From Strigamia acuminata (taxonomy: Eukaryota > Arthropoda > Chilopoda > Geophilomorpha > Linotaeniidae), in NCBI GenBank assembly GCA_949358305.1, contig OX442319.1, positions 8,246,001 to 8,310,000 of the forward strand: a stretch of 64,000 nucleotides of DNA. The letters run 5' to 3'. The position numbers and the translations under genes are program-made. Numbering within the stretch: the first letter of the stretch is position 1; each line of letters opens with the position of its first letter. Under the pieces are notes generated by a model. That model was not told the origin of the DNA. It ran no database searches and was given only the letters and a program-made list of their open reading frames with translations. Below, piece by piece: positions 1-14,200 of this stretch.

Positions 1-57
1 AAATGTTTTGCATTTGATTGACGTGTATTTTGATATATTGTAACTTTTTGTTATTAC

Positions 58-2226
58 TTTGCACTTGTTTAAGAAATCCATGATCATGACATCCATCAGA
101 TGGACACGGTAATTTCTACTGAAACATCCGGCGTAAGAAACAAAAGCTGTAATACGCAAAACGTCGCCAGGCAGAGCCAATTCTTGTTGCCGCAGTCCCG
201 AAACTGCCTCGGCCCAACGCACGTTCTCGGACTGAAGACCGCCGACCAATCGATTTGCCAATGTGATGGTCAGTTGAGTCGACTCTGCTTCTTTCTGGCA
301 TCTCAACTTCTCGCTGGTCGCTTGCTCGAACTGCGACGTCAATTTGCCCAATGCAGCCTCTAATTTCTAAAACATCAAACAGAAGTTAATCAATTAAATT
401 AAATTGACCGATCTATGGATCTCTAGTAAGGCATACAATACCGGACCATTTTTCAAGAATCGGGATTTCGGTACTAGATTTTCCCGGAACCGGGAACCGA
501 AGTGAATGAGAGAAATTTTTATGTTTAAAGGAGTATTTGTGTGCCCAAAAGTGCAATTTTTGCACGTACAGTGTGCATTTATGGGCATAAAAATACATTT
601 TGCATATACAATGTGCATAAAAAATGCATTTTGCATATACAATGTGCATAAAAATGCATTTTTGCATCATCAATGTGCATAAATGTGCATAAAAATGCAA
701 TTTTACCATCAACAACGTGCATTTATGTACATAAAAATGCAATTTTACCATCAACAACGTGCATTTATGTACATAAAAATGCATTTTTGCATCAACAACA
801 TGCATTTATGTACATAAAAATGCATTTTTGCATCAACAATGTGTATTTATGTGCATACAAATGCATTTTTGCGTCTCCACCGTACATATAAATGCATGAA
901 AATGCATTTTTGCATCAAAAATGTGTATTTATGTGCATAAAAATGCATTTTTGCGTCTCCAACGTACATTTAAATGCATGAAAATGCATTTTTGCATCAA
1001 CAATGTGTATTTATGTGCATAAAAATGCAATTTTACATCAACAATGTGTATTTATGTGCATAAAAATGCGTTTTTGCGTCTCCAACGTACATTTAAATGC
1101 ATGAAAATGCACTTCTGCAAATAAAATTGCAAATTCGCCACTTAATTAACTAAATCATGTATATTTGCATCAATAGTCCTCATTACTAGTACCAAAATCC
1201 CAATCTTCAGATGTTCTCGGGATTGGTTGCCTTAATCTCTAAATCTTCTACCATGATTTTAGTTTTGATCACTGCCAACTTATCTTGCGCCACCACCAAC
1301 TCAGCATTAGCTTCATCCAGAGCCTTTCGCTTCGGTTCCACATCGCAGTAAATCTCATAAAATCGGACGATATTTATCGCCCAAGAGCACAAACCTAAAT
1401 CAAATCAAACAATCAAATTCAAATTCCACTTTCCGACAACCCACTTACCGGCAGCAGCCAAACTCTTTCCTCTGACAAAGTCAGGCGTGAAGTCGGGGTC
1501 CTTGAGATAGGGCGTGACCGCTTTGACAATATCTGGATGGATATTCTGCTTGTCGTACTTAATCAAGTCATCCAAAAATTGGTCTACCTTGGCCATCCCT
1601 AGTTTCGAGGCTTTCCAACTCCTATCTTTGGGAACTTTCCCTCTAGGTGCCATTAGTACCATGACCGCGGCCAGTACGTTCACGACAATAGAGGGTGGAG
1701 CGCCGAAAGACTTCAATTCTGTCAGGTTCGCCTTGTTCAGCGTGTTGAGGGCGTCCTGGGCCGCTTGCAACGCCGGTTCTGCTTTCTCCAAGTCCCGTTC
1801 GCAGTCCTGCTGCTTCTTCGCCACTTCCATGGTGAAGGCGTGCACTTTTTCCTCCTCGCCGTCCGCGATCGCCTTCTCTTTGCTCACTTTTTCGGTCTCC
1901 ACGCCGACGACCTCGATCAACTGGTCCGCAGCCTCGTTTTTCTGGAGAAGTTCCACTTCCTGTTCGGCCAGAATGGCCTTCAGGTCGGCCACTTGTTCGG
2001 AAGTGCTTCGGAGTTTGGCTAAACCGTTCTCCAGTCGCTGGATGCTGCCCGATAGTTCTTCGTATTTTCGGGATAATAGTGTTCCGTAGAGAGCCAATTG
2101 CTCGAGAAAACTCTTCGGGGTCGTGTAGTTGAAGCGCCGGTCGTTCTGAAGGTACAGACGACTCAGTTCGTTCACTGATATGTGTACGAACGCCAGAAAT
2201 TTAGCGATCTGATTTCGCGCTTCTGG
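58..2226 (-). other. Dynein exons 30-32: stalk, microtubule-binding domain, start of AAA5
   Basis: Exons are 1449-2226, 1252-1394 and 58-366. Exon 30 encodes the first stalk helix (long heptad-rich Glu/Lys/Ala stretch) and most of the microtubule-binding tip. Exon 31 starts the return helix and exon 32 completes it. Exon 32 then enters AAA5 and ends with a donor at 56-57; the next exon is outside the window. A downstream stop follows the exon 31 donor (GTAGAA) in the unspliced frame, so that splice is required for an open frame. Confidence 0.88.
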
Positions 2227-5200
2227 CTGCAATCAATCAAATTTGTGACGGTTATTAATTTTTGTTTTTGAGTTAAATTTACTCGAGGGGTACGACACAC
2301 AGGTGAAATCTCGAAGATTCCACTAGGAAATCTCGAAGATTCCACTAGGAAATCTCGAAGATTCCACTAGGAAATCTCTGGAATCTGGAATCTGGAATCT
2401 CAGGATTTGGCCGGATTTTTCGGGATCTCGTGAGATTTTGCGAGATCTCGTGAGATTTTGCGAGATTTTACGAGATTTGCGCGGATTCTCGAGATTGGAA
2501 TATGTGGAATCTCGTATACGATTTTCACCTATGTCGTATCCCCGAATTTACCGGTAGTTGAGGTATTTCGGTAATAAATGTCATGCTGACAGAAATGAGT
2601 GCATCTTCGGGCCATTCGTGGAACCATTCGATCGATGTGCAGTTAGTTACGGCGGGGAATTTACGACTTCGGTTGCGAAGTGTACTGCCGACCGGTGAAA
2701 AGCACAAAACCACCTAAAATTTTCGTATTAAGCAATAATAAATATACATGGTATAAATAAAATAAATTTTTAAACGTTACATTGAGCTGTTTGCGTAAAC
2801 GACTGATGAAATATTTCCAACAATTTTCACGCGTGTCTAACATCCCCAGTCCTTTCACATCACTTCTTACACCATTGATTATATTCTCAACTTCATCGTC
2901 GGGATACAAATCAGGAACTTCACCAGATGCTAATAAATCATTGATGAGCACCAGAAACTTCTCTTCCGCAACTTGGGCGTCCGTCATTAGAAACATGGTG
3001 CAGATATTCTTATAGCCAGCTTTCACACACATGAGGAGCAAATCAGCCTAGAAAAATCGATGAAAAATCAATTCAAGATTTCACACGTAAACGCGCATCT
3101 ACAATCAAGTGTGACACAAAACCGCATCGAACAAAACTCCCCCTTGGAGCTTCACTGCAGCACTGCAATACTTAGCTCGTTTTTAGGCGTTACGTATTGA
3201 GGACGGACCTTTTAGGAGCCCTCTTATACGACTATTTAACATATTATTGTTACGACAAGGGACATTAACACAGACTACAGGCATTCCGATACCCAATCGA
3301 AATCCAAATGGCCGGAAACACAAAATTTATCTACAATAACGAACGGGCCGATTCGCTTGGGAAATATTTGTGTAGATGCGAGGATTATGGAATGTGGGTG
3401 GCGCGAATAAGACAGCGAGTGCAAGAGTTTGACGAAACGGCATCGGTTTACATGTGGAGTAAGTTCGCTCTAATCTCTAGAACGAAGGGGACTTTTATTA
3501 TCTCGAAAAAGGACGCGATACAAGTAGCGATTGACGGGCTGCGCAACGAAAAGTTACGATTTACTTTACAGTCGTGCGGATACGAAAGAAAAATGGAGGT
3601 CTTGCACCATGTTAGATATCTAGAGCGATCGTGTGAAAGCTATCAATTGGACACGAAACGGATTCAGGAAGAAGACAAACAATATCACTCGGTTGCAGAC
3701 GTTGAAAACTCGATCAGGTGTCGGAGGGCGAGACGGACGACCAGTAAACGAAGTGTGTGGAATTTGAAGTCGAAAATCGCCGAACTGGAACTGTATTCTG
3801 TCGATTTATTTTGTGACAATGCGCAGAGGTTCGTGGAAACCTTCTTTGATTCGGGGGTGAATGTTTCTATGATTCGATTAGACTGTATAAATGATAAGTC
3901 GAAGATAAGGCCGAATTTGGATGGAGAAACCTTGTTACTGGCTTCGGGAAGAATTATGCCCGTCGGTTTTGTCGATATATCTTTCTGGATTGACGAAAAA
4001 CAATTTATGGATTATGATGTTGCAGTTGTTAGGGATTCTTCTCATGATTTTGTGCTCGGCACTAAGATAATTGCTAGAGAGAACTTGGAGTGGACGTTTA
4101 GGAAGACAAGTGGATTGGTAATAAGACAAATAACGAATTTAAACCGCGCGGAAGTTCAAAACTATCCGACCGATATAGAAGCTTATCTCAAAGAGATACC
4201 GTAGTAATAATCCAAAAAATATGCAATTGGATTGTTAATTTTGTTCAATATTGATTTTTCACTAATAAAATCCTTTTTAAAATTTAAATTTTTTTTTAAA
4301 ATTCACATACAGGGTGGAAGAAAAGTCTGCCACTCTACTAAATATTTCTGAAAGTGCTGACAACGCATCTAATCTAATGATGGTAAAGTATTAAAGTTGG
4401 ATCGGGCAATTTTTTGGTGACCCAAAATTTGATCTCAGGATGTTCCTTCAAGGTTATTGGAAAATTATCTTGGAAACCGTTAGAGATAGACAGAAATTTC
4501 CAATTGTAAACTTGTAGAGCAACATTTATTTAGTCTAAAAATGACTACTCAAATCTTTTGTACTAAAAATTTTTAAGAAAATTGCAATTTCCTAAAGTAG
4601 ACACAAGTCAAATTCACAAAAATTGAAAAAGTGCCAAAAACGTGCCGATTAGACGTAAAATGACCTAAAAAATCGATTCCCCGGGTTGGAATTTGCATAT
4701 CTTGCACCGTTGCAAAGATAAGGGCAGAAAACTGACTTTTTGAAAAGAAAAAGTCATCAAAAAACTCAGTTTTCTGCCCATATCTCTGCAACGGTGCCAT
4801 CCCGAGATCAAATTTTGGATCACCAAAAAATCCACCCTTTGTACGTACTTTGAGGTCTGAAATGCCGTAACCCTTCTTGAGCGTAATTTGAAAAACCTCT
4901 AAATTACTGATGAATGCTGACAGTCGTGCCAAACTCTGTTTACCACTGCCACCAACGCCTACCAAAAGTGCATTACCACGCGGTGATTCCAAGATTCTAT
5001 TGATACGGATCCTTAAAAAAAAAAAAAAAAAAAATTAAAAAAAACCAAAAAAAACCAAAAAAAAAAAATCCTACGTGTGGTTTATGGCATCCCCGAAGAG
5101 AACCAAATTCATAACAGCGTTGATTTCGTTGTAGCTTGCGAGCGAGTCCTTCAACATCTTAACCAACTGCGCCCAACTATTGACGGGCATGTACTTCGGC

Positions 5201-8200
5201 TCGCCCTGTCCCAAAGCGTAGTGGAAATAAATAAGCGGCTGACGGAAAAGGGATTCGTCCATTTCCTCCAGATTCTTCTTCAGGATGTCCGATTGAATCC
5301 GATTAAAATAATCTTGGTCGTTTGCTTCAACCATCTTGTCTCGGTAGACGCGTGCAGATTCGTGCAGGTAAAGTCGAATCAAATCCGCCGGTGTCTTCAC
5401 GCAGTCGCCATTGGCGAACAGGATGCCTTGGAATATGTTGGCCATGTCGCGCAGGTTGAACGTGTAGTGGAATTTGATGGCCGTCGGTAGGAACGCCGTG
5501 GCCACTTTTGCGTGCAGTGCGAGCGCGATCGTCACGATGGTCGATTGCAGTTTTTGGACGGGTGGGGTGAACCGGTTCACTTTGGCCATTAAGTGTTGCG
5601 AGAGGATGCTGGAGTAGATGGTGTTTAAAGCTTCCAGGTTGGGAAATGAGACGGTGAAGACGCAGAAATGGCGTTGCAGGCGTCCCGTGATGGTGAAGCT
5701 GCCTGCAGTGGGGTTCATGCACGCCACGTATTGGCAGTTGTGGATGTCTTTGAGACTTAGTTTGACTCGGTCGTACCAATGACCGTATTCGATGTGCTGT
5801 CGGATGATGGTGGTCGGTTGCACGGTGTAGTAGTTGTCCACCTGAAGGATAATAGAATGTTTAGTTTTACGAGGGGTGGTTTAATGGAACGAAGGGGATT
5901 GGACTTTTGGAGGAGTTTTTTACTCAAATTTGTGAATTATTTATGGGCAGGTTGGTCTATTGGAAATGTCTGGAAAGTGCAAGTCACATTTGCACCAAAA
6001 AATGTACATTTTTATGTCTAAAAGTGAAGTTTCCCATTTAAGGACTTTATACACTTTATTGCACGTACAATGTGCATTTTTTGGAAATAAAAATGCATTT
6101 TTGCGACCATCATGTGCATTTATGTGATTGAAAATACATTTTTGCATCTACAATGTGCATAAAAATGCATTTTTGCGACCATCATGTGCATTTATGTGAT
6201 TGAAAATACATTTTTGCATCTACAATGTGCATAAAAATGCTTTTTTGTATCTCCAATGTGCATAAAAATGCTTTTTTGCATCTACAATACGCACAAAAAA
6301 GCTTTTTTGCATCTACAATGTGTATTTATGTGCTTAAAATGCATTTTTGCGTCTACCATGTGTATAAAAATGCATTTTTGCATCTACCATGTGCATAAAA
6401 ATGCATTTTGGCAACTATCAAGTGCATAAAAATGCATTTTGGCAATTATCAAGTGCATAAAAATGCATTTTTGCATCTACAATGCGCATAAAAATGCTTT
6501 TTTGCATCTACAATGTGTATTATGTGCTTAAAAATGCATTTTTGCATCTATCATGTGCATAAAAATGCATCTACAATGTAGTCTACTGTAACTTAGTAGT
6601 GTTTCAACTTAATTCGTCAAATCTAAAACTTCAACCATCTCCTGTTTCTGAGATACACTTTCTGATATTTAAAATATTCAATCTTTCTCTCAATTTATGG
6701 GTTTCTGTTTTCTAAAAGTCTCTCCACTTAACCACCATTGAGTACACCATACCTCAGGCATATTCAAATCGTCCACAAAAAACACGAGTCTTTTGTTTCC
6801 CGGTGGCCCAAAATTGCGTCCCGCTTTCTTCTCCAGAGGTTTCTCCAAAATCCGCTGCAACATCTCCGAAGTGGTATAAAAATTAAACGGCACATTCGTC
6901 ACGATATACTTGTCCTCGGGCAACTCCAACAACGTTTGCTGCATCAAAACAGTCTTCCCCGACCCGCTCGGACCCACCAGCAGAACCGGCTGCCGGATAT
7001 TCACCAACTCGTTAATGAAATAACGCGTTCTCGTCGTTTCCGCCGTGTGCACCAACGCCGCCTGCAAAGGCCTGTCGGGATCCAGCACGAATTCCGTCAC
7101 TTTTTCCGTCCAAGGAAGAAACCTCTTCGTCTCCCTGTCGATATAATGGTCAAAAATCGACCCGGACGAGGGGAAGCGAACGGTTTTGCACTCGCCCGTG
7201 AACCACTTGGACAATTCCAATCTGTAGTCCACCACGGGGTCCGAGTAGAGACCGGAACCGAAGGCCCAAATAATGCAGTAGACAAAATATAGTTCGTAGA
7301 TTTCTTTCGGGGTGTCCATCGGCACGTTTTCGGGGATGTACATGATTTCGAGTAAGTAGCACAACATGTGCAAGTGCGCGATTTCCGTGATGGGAGAGAT
7401 TTTCTTGAAGCGTGTGCGAATGATTTCGAGGAACATGGGCACGTATCGGTCGAATAAAATCATCAGATTGGTTTTTTCCGAAGCTTGTTCTCGCGTGTCG
7501 ATCCAGGACGTTATGAAACTGAAAAATAGATTGATTTAGATTGTTTTAAATAAATGTTTGTGTTGTTTTTTTTTTTACGGTGTCCAGCCTAAGTCGTTTG
7601 CGTTGATGTACAAAATGCCGGCTCTGGATACGGTGGCTGGAGTTGCTGTTCTTAGATCCATGATTTCGAACATCATTCGCATGTTGGCGGTTAAGGCGAT
7701 ACGTTCGTTGCTTGCTAAGGTTAATACCTAGGTGGTTTTTGGTGTTTTAGTTTTTGGATTGGTTGGTGTTTGTGAATTTGTGACGAACCTTGTTGTCGTC
7801 CATGACGGTGTTTAGGGATTCGATCCACATGGGGTCGATGTCACCGTCTAGCATTATCCATTTTGGTCCAGTGCCGGGCAAGTTGACCAAGTCGCGCATT
7901 AAAACAGACAGCAGACCTTAGGAATTGTAAGGAAAAACATATTACTCGTGTTCTAGGGTGTCCATTCGTAAATCAGGGTTCATTAAGGGTCTCCCGATTC
8001 TGTGGGGTCACTGGTACATGGTCAAAATGTATTCTCCAGATAAAAGGCTAGTTTTTGTCCATAAATCGAAAAACGCATGCATTTTTTTTCTGAAAATGCT
8101 TTTTTTTCCCTGAAAATGATAAAAATGCTTTTTTTTTCCTGAAAATGATGAAAATGCTTTTTTTTTCTTGAAAATGATGAAAATACATTTTTTCACCGGA

Positions 8201-11200
8201 AAATTTATTTTTTTAACCGAAAAATTCAATTTTTTCACCGGAAAATTCATTTTTTTCACCCGAAAATGCATTTTTTTCACCGGAAAATACATTTTTTCAC
8301 ACAAAAATACATTTTTTCACCGGAAAATTCATTTTTTTCACCCGAAAATGCATTTTTTTCACCGGAAAATGCATTTTTTCACACAAAAATACATTTTTTC
8401 ACCGGAAAATTCATTTTTTTAACCGGAAAATTCATTTTTTTAACCGGAAAATTCATTTTTTTAACCGGAAAATTCATTTTTTTAACCGAAAAATTCATTT
8501 TTTAAACCGGAAAATTCATTTTTTAACCGGAAAATTTATTTTTTTAACCGGAAAATTCATTTTTTAACCGGAAAATTCCTTTTTTAGCTCTGCCCGACAT
8601 ACCATCTTTCCATTCTCTCGTCGACGGATTAATAATCCCATACAACTCGTCATTGGTCACCGCCTTTGGATCCAAATCAAAAACTATCGGCTTTCTCTTC
8701 TGTAAAACGTAAGTCCGCACCAAAACCTTCCACACCTCCGACTTGCCAGTCCCGGGATTACCAATAACAAAAACCGAATGACGCACATTGATCAACTCCT
8801 GCAACTGCACCACCTTCAATATAAACCCGTCTTCCGGTTGCAGTTTCAGATCGCTGGCGCCCATCTTGATCAATTTCTCAAACACCAAATCCCTTTTACG
8901 AGGAACATCCAACCCGGGAAACAAATCACCGATCAAACCGAGAAAAACTCCCATGTCGTCCGTCACCATTTTCGGCACGTTAAAGTCACGCAGCGCGCGC
9001 ATCAACACCTGATCCTCCGGTCGCTCCCGGTCCGCCCGCTTCAGCGAACCGGCGACCACCAACACGGATTTGATCGCTCGCAGTCCCCAATCGTAGTGGT
9101 CTTGCTTGGACAATAACTCTTTGCACAGGGAATAAAGGGTCATGAATTTGCGGGCCAGAAGTCTCGCGTCCAGAAATCCTTCGGCGACGAACATGATTTC
9201 GCAAATCAGTTCGAAATCAGGCACCACCATGGCGCAGGGTCTGAAATGAATAGAGTTGAATTGGATTGTGGGTATTTTTTGGGATTTGTGGATTTTAATT
9301 TTAATAACCTGAAGAGAGCCTTGAGATTTTCGGGAAGTTCGGCTCGGCCGGCATAGCCGGGGTTCATGGTGATGAAAGCGCCGACTGTGGGTACTAGGGT
9401 TATCATTTCACCGAGGAAGTTGAAGGAATCCTTTTTGTCGCGGATCGCATCCTGGACGCATTTTACTTGCACCGCTACTACGGAGAGCACTTCGACGGAG
9501 ATTCGGTTGAACTCGTCGAAACAGCCCCATGCACCAGTTTGGGAAAGACCCTTATAAATATCACCTACTGACTGATGGAAATGAATTGATTAATTTTAAA
9601 TTTTTGAAAGGAAATTGGAGGTTATGCTCAACGGTTTATTTCTGTTTTTTTTTTATAATTGCATTTTTAGCTGCCATATTTCGTCTTGCAAACTTTATGG
9701 CTATGCGGTGAAGCGACCAGTTCAGGCGCTTGAAAATGCAAGGGTTTGGACTTTCTAAGAAATTTTGAAGCTGAAAACTGCACTTTGAAGCTGAAAACTG
9801 CTCTTTTGAAGCTGAAAACTGCACTTTTGAAGCTGAAAACTGCACTTTTGAAGCTGAAAAGAACATTTTTTAAGCAGAAAAATGCATTTTCTGCATTTTT
9901 GAATTTGAAGAGTGCATTTTTGAACTGAAATCTGCATTTCTGAAGCTGAAAACTGCATGTTTTGCATTTTCTGCATTTTTGAAGCTGAAAACTGCATTTT
10001 TGAAGCTGAAAACTGCACTTTTGAAGCTGAAAACTGCACTTTTGAAGCTGAAAACTGCACTTTTGAAGCTGAAAACTGCACTTTTGAAGCTGAAAACTGC
10101 ACTTTTGAAGCTGAAAACTGCACTTTTGAAGCTGAAAACTGCACTTTTGAAGCTGAAAACTGCACTTTTGAAGCTGAAAAGAACATTTTTTACGCAGAAA
10201 AATGCATTTTCTGCATTTTTGAATTTGAAGAGTGCATTTTTGAACTGAAATCTGCATGTTTTGCATTTTCTGCATTTTTGAAGCTGAAAACTGCATTTTT
10301 GAAGCTGAAAACTGCATTTTTGAAGCTGAAAACTGCATTTTTGAAGCTGAAAACTGCATTTTTGAAGCTGAAAACTGCATTTTTGAAGCTGAAAACTGCA
10401 TTTTTGAAGCTGAAAACTGCATTTTTGAAGCTGAAAACTACATTGTTGAATCTAAAAACTGCATTTTTGGCATTTTCTGCTTTTTTGAAGCTGAAAACTG
10501 CATTCTTGAAGCTGAAAAGTGCAGTTTTCAAGCTGAAAAGTGCAGTTTTCAAGCTGAAAAGTGCAGTTTTCAAGCTGAAAAGTGCAGTTTTCAAGCTGAA
10601 AAGTGCAGTTTTCAAGCTAAATAACAAGAGTGGTGGTGATTTAAGTCCAATAAATAATAACAATTTAAAAAAATATTAAATTCATTGCAGTTTAAGACCC
10701 AAACTAATAAAAAACAGTTGTGCATTCATCTCCATTCCATCTTCATTGTTATCCTACTTTATAATCCATTTGCTCGGAGCAATTGAATACATAGACCATA
10801 ATGCCTATAGTTTTGCCCAAGTCCTTCGTCGTCTCCGTCTTCCCAGTTCCCGCCGGACCTGCAGGAGCGCCACCCATAATCAAATGAAGAGACTGAGTGA
10901 GCGTGATATAACACCGATCCGTGAGTGGTGTGACGACGAGTCGCGGGCTGCAGCCAAGATACTCATGGCTGTACCTGAACACGGCATCGCAAATATTAGC
11001 AAAACAGTCGCTGGCCTTGTCGTCCCACCGATGACGCAATTGCGACTGCCACAAAAACGCCTGCGAGTTCTCAATTTTCTGCACGATCATCTTGTTGACC
11101 ACATCCCGAGCGTGCACGTCAATCGTGCAAATGGTCATCACCTTCTGGCGGTCAATCGACGTCATTTCGCCCACCAAAATATTGATGAGCGCATTCAGTT

Positions 11201-14200
11201 GTTGCACCTGTTTTTTGAAATAATCTTTGAGGGCGTTCTCGTAGCCTTCCTCCAGACGCCCGCACGCGATGGACACTTCGGTGGTCCACCAAATCTGCGT
11301 CCCGCACAGGGACACTTGCGCCATGTAGTCGAAAAGCCACACTTCGCGCGCTTTCTCTTCGTACGTCACGACAGCTTCCTTCATGTAGTTGCGGACTGTC
11401 GTTCTCATGCCTTCGAGGACTCGACCCAACCACGTCTCTACTTGACCGTCGCACGGAATCTCTTTGCCCAATCCGACGCTTTCGCCGTCTTTGGCGACCA
11501 TGCGCGTTGCGATTTTGGTCATTTTACCCGCCGCGTCTGTTTTGAAGGTTAGTTCTGCGAGGGAGTCGAATAATTTGGTTAAATGTTGCATTACCTGCAA
11601 TGAAAAATGGAAAATAAGGTCTGAGGAAGTATTTTTGGTGCTGGAATTAAGTTAGTTGTGTAACCAGCAGTGGGAGGTTTCCATTGGACAAGATGTCCAG
11701 TAAATCAGCCGAAGACACGAAGTAGAAGCGAGGAAATGCGAGTCTTTTGGTTTCTAAGTAGTCCGCCAATGCTTTCTCGCATAAAGTCAAATCCGATTGC
11801 AATTTCTCAAGCATTTCCACCAATCCGGGCTTGGCAGTTCCTTGGATTATTTTGGGCGTTTTGGTCAAGTCGTCGATCAAGCGCTGAAATCAAATTACGT
11901 TACGACTTTAAACGTCTTTTAATTGCTGAGAAGTTAATGTAAATTTGAACTTTAAGCTTTGTAAAGTGACGCGTACAAATATTATAAATCTTTGTTTTAA
12001 CCGGTAGCGTTACAAAATTAAAAACACATTAGAGAGTTTGCGGTTGCCAATTGTTCCTTATAATTATGAGTTACAAGCTCATAATTATAAAAATGGACTT
12101 ATAACATAACGTAACTCCTCAACTTTTACACTATTTTGTAAAATAAGGGAGCCAATCAGATCGCTTAACACTATTTGAAGCTCCTCCCACTATTGCAAAT
12201 GGCGCTGATGGTGCTGATGGAAATTCAAAATGGCTGCCTGACCTGTTTCAACATTCAGCCTCAATCACAATTTCTTTCTGCCATCGAAGGATAGAAACAA
12301 CTAAAATCATTCCAGGTAAGCAAATAAATAAACTGGAAGACAATTTTATGTCTGAAAAATGTCAAATTAGTAAAACTACAGATTTTCATTTTCTTTTGCA
12401 TATGGATTTGTTCTACCATTACATGCAAGGGATTTGTACAGTTCACATGGTATTTATAAGTATAATTTATAAAATATATTTGTTGTACCGCAAGTGCCTA
12501 TTCCAAGAAGGAATTATAATTATGATTATGAGCTTGTAACTCATAATTATAAAGAACAATTGGCAACCGTAAACTCACTAATAACTTTACAGTTTTTAAA
12601 TTTCAAATTTGTCAGTTTTAACTATAAATTTAATTTTAATTTAACTTAGCATACTCACTTTAAAGACTTTGTCGACGTTATCAAACCTGGCCGAGTCTTT
12701 CGGCAGTTGCATGCGAATGTCTTCGGAACCGATGAAAATACTCTCCAAATTGCCCCACGTGCGCTGCACCTCCAACCAAACCGAAATGACCTGGTCCGCG
12801 GTGGACAACTTCTGCTGCCATCCACTAACTTCATCCAAGAAAAAAGCGATGTATTTGGACGACATGAGCGTTTGCAATTGCACCTGGTTGTCCTCGAGCA
12901 CTTCGACGAGCTCCTCGCCCACTTTGAGCAAGGTGTTGCCGGTGCGAGGATGTTTCTCGAACTCAAACACCATGTTGGTCCACGTGCTGTTCATGTCCCG
13001 CATCGTTTTCTCCATCGCCATCTCTTTGACGGATCTGTCCACGATGTTCCGAACCTCCTCCTCGAAGTTGTGCAGGTTGAGCTTGAGGAGGTCCGCCAGC
13101 GTCGTGTACTCGTCCATCACCAGTCTCACCTGAAGATTTAAAGTTTGTTTGTTTTATTTTATTTGAAACATTTGGCTCCGGGTTTACTTTGGTGGTTTCC
13201 ATCAATTGCTGCCAATGGCGTTGTCGAATGGCCGGATTCTGTAGATCCGCCACAGCTCTCAACGATGCAGACATGTTCTTGACGCTTTGGTCCAATTGAA
13301 CGTAGATGTCCCAGGCTTTAATCTCCTTGTCCATCGCTTTGATCTCTTTAATGTATCGCTTGCAGTCGTTGTCCATGGTTTCCACGTTGATGTCGTTCCA
13401 CAGTGTTTTCTTCCACACGTCGATGTTGTTTTGCACCATTGTGATATAATCCCACAATTGCTGAAATATTAAATAGAAATAGAACAATTTACATTATCAA
13501 TATTTACGTCATTAGTAAATTCGTAATGTACAGGGTGTCCTAAAAGTCTGGTTCCCTCCAAATATTTTCTGAGCAATTGCATCTAGGCCAACTTTGAAGA
13601 AGCGATCGTATAGGAAGTTGGGTGAGAGCAATCCAATGACGTCATCAAATTTGACCTTGAAGGTAATTTTCAAGGTCGTTCACTTGCTAACTTTTAAACC
13701 GTTTAAGATACAGCCAAATTTCCAATTACAAAGTTGTAGAGCACCATCAAATTAGTACTATACAACTTATCTTAGTTATCTTAAGTTAAATTTTTCAGAA
13801 CGCGCGATATCGCAGTAACGCATGGAATTTTTGATTAGTGGAAACGTGATCTCCTGGTCTCCCTCTATACCCCCTATTTCTGTGTAACATGAATTCTGAA
13901 ACACCCTGTATATAAAATACCACTTCTTACTTTTAGTAAACGCATTTCACGACGACATATTTTAAGTTGTTTGTATTCGGTGATCGGAACTTCGAACAAA
14001 CTTGCCGAGTTCTGCAGTTGTGACATTTCGGTTTCCAGATTGCCCAGCTCGTAATTAATCTACAAATTCAATCCATTTATAGTAGTAAAGCTAGTAATTC
14101 AATAAATTAGCAATTACTTTATCCAACATGCGGTACGGATTCGTACAATCGAAACGAAACACGTCGTACGCTCGGAATTGGTCTCGGTATTCGTGTTGGC

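Larger units (their letters stand above)
2552..5011 (-). other. Dynein exons 27-29: AAA4
   Basis: Exons are 4849-5011, 2781-3047 and 2552-2713. Exon 27 has the AAA4 P-loop GVGGSGKQ; the Q in the last position is usual for axonemal AAA4. Exon 28 includes the LPDLYPDD-like segment (here [10 protein letters not shown]). Intron 27 (3048-4848) hosts an antisense retropepsin-like ORF and an inverted-repeat element that ends next to the splice donor. Confidence 0.9.

Noticed and set aside
9667-10679. Long open frames of 120-250 codons on both strands
   Set aside because: They are translations of the 21-bp array; a unit length divisible by three with no stop opens several frames at once. The same applies to frames in 15229-15856, 16879-17379, 53010-53285, 8008-8505 and 413-891.
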